A DNA stretch of 64,000 bases. It comes from Coniella vitis (lineage: Eukaryota > Ascomycota > Sordariomycetes > Diaporthales > Schizoparmaceae). A program made the translations under genes and the position numbers. Positions within the stretch are counted from its first letter, which is position 1. Every line of letters starts with the position of its first letter. The stretch covers positions 2,833,001 to 2,897,000 of the forward strand of contig WUJK01000001.1 in NCBI GenBank assembly GCA_011317545.1. The letters run 5' to 3'. This document shows, one piece after another, positions 35,833 through 47,041 of the stretch. The notes beneath the pieces are model-generated. The model was not told where the DNA came from and ran no database searches. It saw only the letters and a program-made list of their open reading frames with translations.

Positions 35833-37667
35833 CTTTAAAAGTGATGATGGACTCGACGCGAACAAGCAAACGAGGCTAAGGATGGTGGGAAGATGGCACA
35901 CGGTGTATGGGGATTGAAATTTTTTTTTTCTTTTCTTCTTCTTTTTTTTTCCCTTCAAATTATACAAAGAAGCAGAAAACTCAGAAGTGTATCAAAGCCA
36001 GTTTAATACAACTTGCAAATAGAAACTGCTACCAGAGCAGTTGAATTAACGAATTTTGAAGAGGGGAAAGTGTGAATGGATAAGTATCTGATAAATGAGA
36101 CCTTGAACAATACTCCGGTTGAAGCACAGGCTCAGCGTCTTTTTATAGGCCGATACGCACTCTCATCCGTGAATGAACGTCCCCATCTTCAAGACTTAAG
36201 CGAAGCTCATTGTCAACTAGCAGGTCACTGTACGGCCATGCTGAGAAGACAAGTCTCATACACTTCACGCCGTATCGACCCGGCCTCGAGCCATGGACGA
36301 GCAAATGGTGCACATTACACTGAGCTTCCTCTGGCCTCTGTCGCTTCGAAGGTACGTGCGTGACGACCCTCCCTTGAGAGGCAGCGAGCGGCCTTGGTCA
36401 GGCAGCCTCATGGTTCATGGATCTGCATTCTGCCTTGGAACTTGTCGCGCCCGTTTGGTGTACATGGCCTAGAAAGAGGGTTACAGGCCTGCATGGCCTT
36501 GTTTTGATGATCAGGCAGCTAACAGACCAGTTGGTTCTGCAAGATGGTGATAGGCATCGGAACAGGCTGTGTCAGAAACGGACCGTCAGCTTAGTTCGCC
36601 GCTCCGCTCCGTGACCTCGAGGTGTGGCCTGCCTTCGACTTGATACTCAAGAAGCATCAAGTTTGCAAATCAGTTGTTTTATTTCTCATCAATACATACA
36701 GAAGCCCTTGCAAGGTTGTCTAGGGTCTCTATTCCGCTTTCAAGCACTCAAAACGGACCAGAGTACAGGGCTGACGCGGGTTATACGTCTCTAATTCGTC
36801 AGCCTTTCACTACTCGTGGCGGTAAGGGAAAGGCCCCGAGTTTCGACCAGCAGCAATTCTACACCAAAACACCAAAATTAGGCACTGTAGAGAGGCAGCA
36901 GTGTGACCTGCGATCTCGTGGAGAGCCAATTTGGTAATATTTTCTCTCAGGTATAGCAATAGTGCTGTTTGAGAGCTGTTTGGTCCAGAGTCGACTTTTG
37001 TTCAAGAGAGACTGGTCCAAGAGCCTGTTTTCTGTACGGCCGCAAGTAACCTTTCGGAAAGTAAGAGCTTCAGGACTCACAACTACAACTGAGATGCCTT
37101 TTTCATCAAAATTGTGTCTGTCGGTTTGTAAAAGCCATCGGAAGTAGACAATTGGTAAGGACAGAGGATTTCATGGGGAAGGTGCTGATGACGGGTGCCG
37201 TTAGAATGGGGTTGACCTGGAATGCCCTGGAGGCGTTCCAGCAGTTGGTTAGTCACAGATCCTGAAGAAATGCTCCTCAATCGCTATAACCACCGTGGCC
37301 AGGGTACGCTCTGGGGGGAACTGGCCGTGAGCTACAGCGGTTATCCCGCGCTAAAGAAACGTGCAGTTACAGGTAGGCATGGGGCATCAAACCTTGACTC
37401 CGCCACTTGTGACATGGGATAGGACTTTTTGAAAGGACTTGTTTTTTTTGTCACCTTCATCAACGTCTTTGCACTTTTCAACCATCAAGCTGTCCAGAAT
37501 CTGGCATTGGCAGCTCGACAGGTTCGAAGACTCTTTTTGAAGACTCGCCATCGACCAAAACATTGACTTCCCTTCTCGGGGATCCACGATGTCCTAACGA
37601 CCAAGTTGAATACCGGCGTCTTGTTGCTGTCTCAGTACCCTTTTCAGTACCCTTTTCACTTTCCAGT
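35833..37667. other. divergent intergenic region, no supported gene
   Basis: About 1.8 kb between the starts of the secreted-protein gene and the helicase gene. A T/C-rich tract (about 35920-35952) lies just upstream of the secreted-protein gene. A 12-bp unit, CAGTACCCTTTT, is duplicated at about 37633-37656, just before the helicase ATG. Short frames only. Confidence 0.6.
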
Positions 37668-40600
37668 ATGGTCAAAAAGGGCAAGGAAAAGAGCAGTGCG
37701 CCAGCCGCCGCTGCGTCCTCGTCCTCGTCCTCCAAGGCCTCAAGCGGCAAAGCGGCAGGCAAGGCAGCAGGCAAAAAGGCTCCTCCGCCCGAGGACGACC
37801 TGCTCATTTTCACGACCGATAAGAAGAGAAGAAAGGATCCCGCCAAGGAAGAAGCAGGTCCTCCCGAGCCGCCCAAGCCAACGGTCAAGCAAATCATTGG
37901 CGGCCAGTCATGGACGGGCAAACTACCCGTGAACCTGCTGCAGGAACACTGCCAAAAGATGAAGTGGCAAAAGCCCGATTACATTCAGCGCAAGAACAGC
38001 GACGGCTTCTCCTCCATGGTTGTCCTCAGTGCCAAAAATGCCAAAACACAAGAAGTCACCAAATTGGAGCCCTTCAAGCTTCCGCCTAGCCATGTCCATA
38101 TGGCGTACAAGGAAACCGCCTTGGAAGCTAGACATTTCGCTGCTACGTATGCACTCTTTCGGGTGTGCAGCATGAAGAACATGTCTATGATTCTCCCCCC
38201 TGATTACAGGACCATCTGGAAGGAGTTTGAGGCTCTCAAGAAGCAGGACGTCAAGGACGGCAAAGCCTGGATGTACGAGTCTGATCCCTTCAAGGCACTC
38301 GAGGAGAGGGCAGCTGCCAAAGCAGCTGCAGAAAAGAAGCGAAAGGAGCAGCAAGCCGCCAAGGAGAAGGCAGCTAGCTTGCCAGGTGCTGCTGGCCTGG
38401 TCTTACGAGGTAACGCCGCAGCATCTGCTGGTGGTGGGTACAACCCAATGAAGGGTTGGACGACAGTACCAAAGGTCGAGATGGGTTCCAAGACAAGACA
38501 GCACCTGGAAAGCCTTCTCCGCCGCGACACAATCTGGAATCCTCACGGCGTTGTCATGAACAAAGACGAGAAAGACAGTATCGTCAAAGAATTTAGAAAT
38601 CTGGGCTTCCGAGCCAGTCACGTCGAAGAAGCCGTCGAGGAGTGCAAGGACCGCGAGGAAACCCTGGAATGGCTGCTCATACACGTACCAGAGGATGATC
38701 TGCCAAAATGGGCTCTTCCAGAGAGCTACTCCGCTGGTGTCAGCGTGGGAGCGACAGACCTGCGGAGAGAGGGTGCCATCAAGCGCCTGGCACAGTCGGG
38801 ATACTCTATCGAACTTTGTCGCAAGGTTTACGATGACAGTGCTGGTGACGAAGGCAAGGCAGCGGAGACTTTGCAGCAGATCCTGCTGCACAGCGGATCG
38901 GAAGACGAGAGAAGTGGCCTCGAGGAAGTACCTACACCGAGCGAAAACCAAGAACAGCAATGGAAAGAGGAGCTAGCAAGCTTAGAAGCACTGTACAGCG
39001 AGCAGTATTCTTGTGTCGGGCCCGATGTTTGTCAAATCAAACTATCTCAAGTCAACAATGGCGCCAAACAAAATGTCGACGCTAGTGTTCTCTTCCGCAG
39101 GTCTCCTCATTATCCCTCGCAACTGATACTGTCAGTTGCGGCAGATTTGCCGTCCTATATTAAGCTCAGCGTCATCAAACAGGCCTTGGCCTACATTGTT
39201 GAGTCTCTCCCGGAAGAGGAAATGAAGATGTTCTATGTCATTACATGGATTCAAGAGAACATTAATGATATTATCGAGCGACCTGGACCACTTCGCGCCA
39301 TTGCAGCGGTTTCATCTACCGCATCCGAAGAAAAGAATTTGTCTGTCAAGAAGAGGAACAAGAGACCTTCAAAACAACCGAATCCTATATCATGGGTACC
39401 AGAGAGTGGCTCAATCGGACGCTGGATGGAAAGGCAAAAGGCACACGCGTATCAAAAGATGCTCACTCAGCGCCAGAAATTGCCAGCATGGCAGGTTAGA
39501 GAGACTGTGGTCCAGGTTGTCACGGATAATCAGGTCACCATCATATCTGGCGAGACAGGATCCGGCAAATCGACACAGTCTGTCCAGTACATTCTGGATG
39601 ATCTCTATGACCGAGGATACGCCAAGTGTGCCAACATCATTGTTACCCAGCCACGCAGGATTTCCGCCCTGGGCTTGGCCGACCGTGTCAGCGAGGAACG
39701 CTGTACGGTGGTGGGACAAGAGGTGGGCTACTCCATCAGGGGCGAGAACAAAAGCAGCAGAGACACGAAAATCACCTTTGTCACCACAGGTGTGCTTCTC
39801 AGACGGCTACAAACATCAGGTGGTCGCGTCGAGGACGTGGCATCTTCGCTTGCAGACGTCAGTCACGTAGTCATCGATGAGGTCCATGAACGAAGTCTCG
39901 ACACTGATTTCTTATTAAGCATTCTCCGAGACGTACTGGCCAGGCGCAAAGACCTTAAGCTTATACTCATGAGCGCGACATTGGACTCTGCAACATTTGG
40001 CAATTATTTCAAGGCTGACGGACTGCAAGTTGGTTTTGTCGAGATTGCTGGTCGCACGTTCCCAGTCCAAGACTACTTTCTCGATGATATTATTGAACAA
40101 ACCGGCTTCACAGGGCAATCTGACTTTACCAGTCGAGCCTCGGAACGGAGTTTGGACGATAAACAACGGGTTTCAAAGGTCATCCAGGGCCTCGGTATGC
40201 GGATTAATTACGATCTCGTGCTTGAAACTGCCAAAGCCATTGATGCCGAACTATCGCAAACACAAAAGTCCGGTGGTATCCTCATATTCTTGCCCGGTGT
40301 TGCGGAAATCGACCGAACCTGCAGGCTGCTAAATTCTGTCGCGTCACTGTACGTTCTCCCGCTGCATGCGTCACTCGAGACAAAAGAGCAAAGGAAGGTA
40401 TTCGCCCCCCCGCCTCCAGGCAAGAGGAAGGTAGTGGTGTCCACCAATGTAGCAGAAACCTCCATCACTATCGACGACATTGTAGCTGTCATCGACAGTG
40501 GCCGTGTCAAGGAGACTAGCTTTGACCCCCAAAACAACATGCGAAAGCTAGAAGAGACGTGGGCTTCACGTGCGGCTTGCAAGCAGCGGCGAGGTCGAGC

Positions 40601-41882
40601 TGGTCGTGTCCAAGCCGGTAAATGCTACAAGCTGTACACGCGCAACCTCGAGGAACAGACAATGCAAGAACGGCCCGACCCCGAGATTCGACGCGTGCCT
40701 CTGGAACAGCTATGCTTATCGGTCAGGGCTATGGGTAACACGGATGTCGGGAGCTTCCTGTCACGTACCCCAACGCCTCCCGAAGCATTGGCGGTCGAGG
40801 GTGCCATCAAGATGCTGCGCAGGATGGGCGCTTTAGATGGCAATGAACTGACAGCCCTTGGCCGGCAGCTCGCCATGATCCCAGCTGACTTGCGATGTGG
40901 TAAACTGATGGTGTATGGTGCGATCTTTGGCTGCCTGGACGATTGCGTGACGATTGCGGCGATTTTGAGCACCAAGAGCCCCTTCCTGTCACCGCCGGAT
41001 AAGCGCGAGCTCGCCAAACAAGCCAAGATGCGATTCGCGCAGGGCGATGGTGACTTGCTCACTGATCTCCGAGCCTTCCAGCAATGGGACGAGATGATGC
41101 AGGACCGTGTTCCGCAACGCCAGGTCCGGAACTTTTGCGACGACAGCTTTCTCTCGTACAACACACTTTCTGATATTGCTTCGACAAAGACACAATACTA
41201 CTCGGCCTTAGCAGAGATTGGACTAGTTCCCTCGTCTATCTACTCGTCATTTCCCAGAACTGCCAAACAAGCGTCGCCGTCCATGCCACTGCTGCGCGCC
41301 CTCACAGCTTCAGCGTTTAGTCCTCAGATCGCACGTATCCAGCTGCCAGACCGCAAGTTCATGGCGTCTGTCTCTGGCGCGGTGGAACTGGATCCCGAGG
41401 CGAAAACCATCAAGTACTTTACGCAAGAGAATGGACGCGTCTTTGTACACCCCAGCAGTACGCTATTTGACAGCCAGGGCTTCTCTGGCAACGCAGCTTT
41501 CATTTCGTACTTCACCATGATGTCGACGTCGAAGATATTCGTGAGGGACTTGACTCGTAAGTTTTGGACGATAGTATACCTTTTTACTTTGTTCCTGATG
41601 AAAGTACACGACGCACTAACCGATGGTATAGCCTTCAACGCGTACACGCTATTGCTTTTCTCTGGAGCTATCGAGCTAGACACGCTGGGGAGAGGTTTAG
41701 TGGTGGATGGCTGGCTGAGACTGCGTGGCTGGGCTCGGATCGGCGTCCTGATCTCGAGACTTCGTGGCATGGTTGACGATATTATCGCAAAGAAGGTTGA
41801 GAACCCCGCGCTGGACCTCAGGGATAACGATGTGGTACGGGCGGTGGTCAAGTTGATAGAATTAGATGGGATGGATGCGTAG
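37668..41882 (+). CDS. DEAH-box RNA helicase with UBA and RWD domains
   Basis: Two exons, 37668-41556 and 41632-41882; product about 1,379 residues. The start MVKKGKEK is the first ATG in frame. The N-terminus is low-complexity Ser/Lys/Ala. A UBA-like helical segment lies at about 300-335 (FRNLGFRASHVEEAVEEC) and an RWD-like domain at about 430-540. The helicase core has GETGSGKST at about 627 (Walker A), DEVHERS at about 737, SAT at about 768 and QRRGRAGR at about 972, followed by the HA2/OB C-terminal region with SFLSRTPTPPE. UBA plus RWD before a DEAH core is the plan of the DHX29/DHX57/YLR419W group, thought to act on structured RNA or in translation. The 75-nt intron (41557-41631; GTAAGT, GTATAG) has no in-frame stop, so retention would insert 25 residues into the conserved RDLTPFNAYTLLLFSG stretch; splicing is clearly right. 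Confidence 0.92.
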   Translation: MVKKGKEKSSAPAAAASSSSSSKASSGKAAGKAAGKKAPPPEDDLLIFTTDKKRRKDPAKEEAGPPEPPKPTVKQIIGGQSWTGKLPVNLLQEHCQKMKWQKPDYIQRKNSDGFSSMVVLSAKNAKTQEVTKLEPFKLPPSHVHMAYKETALEARHFAATYALFRVCSMKNMSMILPPDYRTIWKEFEALKKQDVKDGKAWMYESDPFKALEERAAAKAAAEKKRKEQQAAKEKAASLPGAAGLVLRGNAAASAGGGYNPMKGWTTVPKVEMGSKTRQHLESLLRRDTIWNPHGVVMNKDEKDSIVKEFRNLGFRASHVEEAVEECKDREETLEWLLIHVPEDDLPKWALPESYSAGVSVGATDLRREGAIKRLAQSGYSIELCRKVYDDSAGDEGKAAETLQQILLHSGSEDERSGLEEVPTPSENQEQQWKEELASLEALYSEQYSCVGPDVCQIKLSQVNNGAKQNVDASVLFRRSPHYPSQLILSVAADLPSYIKLSVIKQALAYIVESLPEEEMKMFYVITWIQENINDIIERPGPLRAIAAVSSTASEEKNLSVKKRNKRPSKQPNPISWVPESGSIGRWMERQKAHAYQKMLTQRQKLPAWQVRETVVQVVTDNQVTIISGETGSGKSTQSVQYILDDLYDRGYAKCANIIVTQPRRISALGLADRVSEERCTVVGQEVGYSIRGENKSSRDTKITFVTTGVLLRRLQTSGGRVEDVASSLADVSHVVIDEVHERSLDTDFLLSILRDVLARRKDLKLILMSATLDSATFGNYFKADGLQVGFVEIAGRTFPVQDYFLDDIIEQTGFTGQSDFTSRASERSLDDKQRVSKVIQGLGMRINYDLVLETAKAIDAELSQTQKSGGILIFLPGVAEIDRTCRLLNSVASLYVLPLHASLETKEQRKVFAPPPPGKRKVVVSTNVAETSITIDDIVAVIDSGRVKETSFDPQNNMRKLEETWASRAACKQRRGRAGRVQAGKCYKLYTRNLEEQTMQERPDPEIRRVPLEQLCLSVRAMGNTDVGSFLSRTPTPPEALAVEGAIKMLRRMGALDGNELTALGRQLAMIPADLRCGKLMVYGAIFGCLDDCVTIAAILSTKSPFLSPPDKRELAKQAKMRFAQGDGDLLTDLRAFQQWDEMMQDRVPQRQVRNFCDDSFLSYNTLSDIASTKTQYYSALAEIGLVPSSIYSSFPRTAKQASPSMPLLRALTASAFSPQIARIQLPDRKFMASVSGAVELDPEAKTIKYFTQENGRVFVHPSSTLFDSQGFSGNAAFISYFTMMSTSKIFVRDLTRKFWTIVYLFTLFLMKVHDALTDGIAFNAYTLLLFSGAIELDTLGRGLVVDGWLRLRGWARIGVLISRLRGMVDDIIAKKVENPALDLRDNDVVRAVVKLIELDGMDA

Positions 41883-42549
41883 AGACGTTTGGATGTTAGA
41901 GAGTGTTATTTAGGTAGCATATTTCGTGGCCTTGATAAGGCCGTCGTTTACTAATTTTATTGGAAGATGAAGCTGTCTCTGCCAACTTTTGGCATACTTA
42001 TTCGTCATATCTGACTGTCATATCGTACTATCAAGCGGCAGTGCTTATTTGCTTGAGGCATCAGTAAGACCTGTCGAGTCGAATACTATGTAAGTACTAA
42101 GATGTACATAGTAGTGATAGGGGAGAGAAAGCTAAATATAGCAGCCTCAGGCACAGCTTGGTTCTGACCCACTTATTCTGCTCCAGGCCGTCTACCCCCT
42201 GCAAGTGGGAGAAGCACAGGCCATCGCGTTGCGTTTGCAAGCTCAATTGGCAAGGAACGAACAGGTGCAGCAGCGTCCCCCAGCGGGTCCCCGGCTTGTT
42301 GTTGCTGTTTATCACCACTTTTCCGACTGCTGTCATAGTACTGGACTTATTACTGACACTCGCACAGCACCTTGGGCCACCCTCCCCCAAACCCCGCCTG
42401 AGTCTACTAATACCCTTACCTTCTGTCTCTCTGACCACGCCCACCCCGTTCGGCCTGGTTCCACGCGGTCGCATTGTAATCCCAGCGTATTTGACGCTCT
42501 CCATAAGAGTCCCTTCTTTCTTCCCTCTTTTGAGTCCTTGCGTCCTTCG
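41883..42549. other. intergenic; SCC3 promoter and leader
   Basis: About 670 bp between tandem genes. A cluster of ATGTAAGTACTAAGATGTACATAGTAG-like palindromic words lies at about 42088-42114. The frame continues upstream of the SCC3 ATG without another ATG. No separate gene is supported. Confidence 0.6.
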
Positions 42550-45500
42550 ATGCCCCCCGCGCGGCTGCCCCTGATGGAGACCTCAGAAAACACCGCGACT
42601 CCCTCGCCAGCGCCTGCCGCCATGGCGCGTCGTTCCGGTCGCGAACGCAGGGCCCCAGAGAAGTTCCAACCGGAAATCACCGTCGCGCCCAAGAGGAAAC
42701 GTGCCGCCGACGACGAGGACGGCGATGACGACGCGGAGAATCGCAATCCGGCTGTTGCTGGCGAGGGCGCCGACTCAGAAGACGAGGAAATGAGCGATGA
42801 CCTCAGCGACTCAGAAGACGATGAGGATTCGCCAGACGAGGAGGAACAGCGCGCCGCGCGCCGCACAAAGAAGAAGGCCAGCAACAAAAAAACCACAAAA
42901 GCAAACGCCGCGCCTCGTAGCAGGAAGCCCGCGTCCAAGAAGCCCAAGATTAATGGCGCGACATCAGCAAGTGGGGGTGTCGCGCAGTCGATTAATGTCG
43001 TTGGCCTGCCGAGTCGGCCAAAACCAAAGAAGACTGCACGCGTCATTACTGGCGATCGGCGTGATGGAGATGGACTCTATGGTATGAGAAACGCGACGGC
43101 GAGTTTGAGAGCTGCTGCTGACGCGACTTCACAGCTTCCATCTTTGGTTCGGGCGACTCTTCGAATGATGTCGCGAGCGAGTGGTACCAAAAATACAAGG
43201 CAAACAACGAGGCTGCCGTTACAGATCTGGTCAATTGTGTCTTGCTAGCATCAGGATGCGATGAGCAGGTCACGGAAGATGACATTAGGGACCCAGACAA
43301 CATTGAGAACCGTTTGTCAGAGTTGCAGGATCTGTATCAAGAAGTACGTTTTGTCATTAGCCCATCCTCACAGGAAATCGTGTCGAGCCCCACGTTAACT
43401 AACATGGCGTATCAGCAACAAATAACCGACTACCCTCTTGCTAAAGCAAACCAGAGCAGAAGCTTCCGCGACCTTCTTGTGGGCTTCTTCGATTCCTTGA
43501 TCAACGTCTTGCACGAGACAGGCGCTCTCTACCACGACGAGGCGCTTATGGAAAATTTGGCGCGCTGGATCTACCCAATGTCCTCCTCGACACTGCGGCC
43601 TTTCCGACACACAGCGACGACCGTCGCGCTGGCTATGGAGCTGGCTCTAGCGGGAGTTGCACGCAAACTCGACGATAGAATTGCAAGAACATCAACACAA
43701 CTGGATGCCGAACGGGGACGCAAAGGCAAGAGCAAGAATAAGGACATGTTGGCAAACCTGCAAAAGTCCCTGGACGAATCCAACACCAGCCGCGAAGCAT
43801 GCGCAAAGTACTTGCAGGATTGTTTTGACGTCGTGTTTGTACACAGATATCGTGATATCGACGCTCGCATACGGACCGACTGTGTCGAAGCCCTTGGCTC
43901 TTGGATCTGGGCATTGCCCACGGTGTTCATGGAGCCTGAATATCTGCGTTATTTGGGCTGGTTGCTCGCTGACGTCGCGGCGTCTACGCGACAAGAGGTT
44001 GTTCGACAATTGGCGAGGATGTTCAAGCGCGACGCGGCCAAGCTTGGTCATTTTATCGACAGATTTCGCCCGCGCTTGCTGGAAATGGCGACACAAGACC
44101 TCGATGTGAGCGTTCGCGTGGCAGCGATCAATGCCATTGAAGCCCTCTTTGAGAATGGCATGCTGGAGCCGGATGAGATTGACAATGTGGGCAAGCTGAT
44201 CTTTGACTCGGAGCTACGGATACGCAGGGCTGTCGTCAAGTTCTTTGCTGAAGTCGTTGAGGGCATGGTTGAGCAAAAAGTGGAGGCTATGGGAGGTGAA
44301 GAGGCCATCGAAGAGATGTTCCCCGAGAGCGAAGACGTTGACGAGTCGGCGCCAAGAAAAGAATGGGTGGAGATCAAGACATTGGCCGCAACTCTGGCAG
44401 CTTACGAATCTCAACTGGAAGACGATGACGTGGAGCGCCGCCCTGACTTGTCTGGCGATATGACCAGCGCGTTGACTATAGATACACGCATGTCTCTGGC
44501 GTCTCAGGTCTTGTACGACAGATTACGGATTGTCAAGGACTGGGGTACGCTAATTGGTTACCTCCTTCACGATCACACTACCAGCACCAAGTCCAAGTCC
44601 AAATCGGCAAACTCGGCAGACGCAACAATGCGCCGGCATATTGCACCTACAGAAGAAGAAGAGGGTATTTTGCTAGAAGTTCTTGTCGCAGCTGTCAAGC
44701 AGGTGCTTGCGCACATTGCTGATTCCGAGAAGGGAAGAAGAAGACCAGTACGAAGCGATGTGACGGAGTCGGCAGAGGACGTGGCGTTGACTTTGGCCCA
44801 GTCAATACCAAAACTCTTGAACAAATTTGGTTCCAACCCCAAGGCCTCTACCACTGTGCTCCGGCTCTCACATCTGCTCGACCTCGACATATTTCAAAGA
44901 CTCAACCAAGAGTCCTCTACATTTGAGCATTTCTTGGACGGCATATGTACTCAATTCCTGCGTCAAGACGACAAGGACGTCGTATCTGACGCCGCTCTTG
45001 CGTTACTTCGAGCTCGCAACTGCGACCAGTTCGAAGAAGCTGTTGATGTTAGGGTTTTGGAGTTGTGGGAAGCTTCTCTCGACTCGTTGCAGAATTTTGA
45101 TAAAACGCAAGATTTGTCACATCGTGGAAGCATGAATGCAACCGTCTTGTCCCAGGTCAGCACCACATTAATGAAGATTAGCAGTCTCGCTAAGATTCGG
45201 GACTGCATTGACGTGCTGGAGGCCGAAGGCACAGATGACGCAGCGACTCCTGCCATTGATATTCTGGCTGGTATTGTCCACCGCGGCCGCTTCCAGCAGC
45301 CTGATGAGGAACTGGATGATCTCGAAGACGAGGCCACTGCGTTCGCCATCAAGAGCTGCCATTTCTACTTCATGTGGAAAGTGGTTTCACTCACGCATGC
45401 TGTTGAGATGCAAACAGATATACCACCGACGACAATCAGTGGTGTAGCAAGCCTACGCAAGCTCTACCAGACAAACCTGATCCACACCCTCTCTTCCCGA

Positions 45501-46361
45501 GCCGTCAACGACGATCTTCGCCTTTTCTCTACCGGCAGTCTCTGCGACTTGCACGTAACATTTGCATCCATAAAACGCACTCTAGATCAGTGGTCCGCAG
45601 TCGGCGCCGCCAAGAAGTACGCGGGCCTGCTCTCACTCAACCACGAAATCCAGCCAGGTCTCGTCCCAGAACTCATCAACGTCTTTGACGGTGCCGAACG
45701 CAGCTACGCAAGAAAGGCCAAGAAGCACCTCAACGAGCCTGCCGAAGACGAAGATCCCGTTGATGACGAAGACGATGAGCTGTCGGATCCCGAGGACGAG
45801 GACGAACTCTCCGCCACTGAGAAACGCGCTGCTGAGCTGCGCGCTGAAAAGAGCCTATGCGAGCTCACAGCCAAATACGTGCTTGCCATTCTGACGCGCG
45901 TCGTCGACCAGACGGGTGCGCATGCGGGTAAACTGCGTAAGCGCCTGCAACGTAATGCAAACAAGCTGGGCAAGAATTATCAGGAGACTGTGGCGTTCCT
46001 AGACGAGGACAAGGTGCGTGCAGCGGGAGTGGCAAAGGCAAGACGCGCTGCTGCGAGGGCCAAGAGCAAGGCTTCCGCAACAAATGCAAATGCGAATAGC
46101 AACAGAAACAGCAACAGCAATAAGGAGCCACCCAAGTCGGCTGAGATTATTGTTGCGGGTGACAGTTCAGATGAAGATGAGGAGCTCGAGGATGAAGAAC
46201 TAGAAGAGGAAGAACAACCTGAGGAAGGCACGGTGGAGGATCTCAGGAGACGTGAGTTGCTGGAAGATCCTATTGAAGACGTTGATAGTGATGTGGAGGA
46301 TGATGACGCAGCGGATAAAAACGCTGCTGCAGAGGATGACGACTCGATTCTCGGTGATTAA
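42550..46361 (+). CDS. SCC3: cohesin subunit Scc3 (STAG/SA)
   Basis: Three exons: 42550-43081, 43135-43343 and 43416-46361; product about 1,228 residues. The start MPPARLPLMETSEN is the first ATG in frame; a second Met is eight codons on. Residues 1-170 are disordered, with acidic blocks and Lys-rich patches that look like nuclear localisation signals. The STAG region follows, then the stromalin conservative domain at about 419-530 (RYLGWLLADVAASTRQEVVR, then KRDAAKLGHFIDRFRPRLLE), then HEAT-like helices. The tail is very acidic. Scc3 binds the kleisin of the cohesin ring and is needed for loading on chromatin and sister-chromatid cohesion. The second intron (43344-43415, 72 nt) is a multiple of three with no stop; its GTACGT donor, TTAACTAAC branch and ATCAG acceptor support splicing. 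Confidence 0.93.
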
Positions 46362-47041
46362 GGGTGCAATGGAGGAGGCAATCTCGAACCCCTTTTGCTT
46401 TCATTGTGGGGTGGTTTGAGACACGTGAAGGGGAGGCGAGACAAGGAGCCTGGCGTTCTTCCTTTCTGCAATTGCGAAAAGGCACATGGGTGATACTATG
46501 TCCTAACCGTTTTTTTTCTTCCTTCTTTCCTTCTTTCTTTCCCTTTGGCGAGAAGAACGATTCGAAGCCAACCATCTGCTGGCTGGCAAAAGAGAAAAAA
46601 AGATGCGTTTCTGCTTTGGGCGGTAGGGGAAAGTGACAAGAGCAGCCTTTTCTCTGTCTCTTTCCTTCCTTCCTTTTTTTTGTGTGCACAGGCTTTACAC
46701 CACGTACTTGATTGATTGGTTTTCATCAATTGTTGATCCATCAAATGTGTCTCTACATTTTGGTCACTCATACATGCTTGTTTGGGGGAAAGGGGGAAAT
46801 GGTGTTTGCGTTCATAGCATGATGTAGAAAACTTTAGGTGAGAGAAAATCTGTTGTATTTATCATTGCCACACTAAGTAACAGAAAGCAATTCGCTTCCC
46901 TATGATACTGTTGTCTGACTAGCTTCGAATAGTTGCAAATGGAGATGCTCGGGCAGTATATTAGTGGTTCAGAAATTAAGCAACTTTCAGTTAGCAAAGA
47001 TGATATTGCCTCAAGATCACGTGGATCATCTGTGTGGGGTT
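46362..47041. other. convergent 3' spacer, CT-rich
   Basis: About 680 bp between the 3' ends of SCC3 and POT1. Includes pyrimidine-rich tracts at about 46508-46550 and 46650-46681. No supported gene. Confidence 0.6.

Noticed and set aside
38227..45973. Numerous minus-strand and offset frames over the helicase and SCC3 genes
   Set aside because: They are shadows of the real genes, with composition explained by Ser/Glu/Lys-rich codons on the coding strand.
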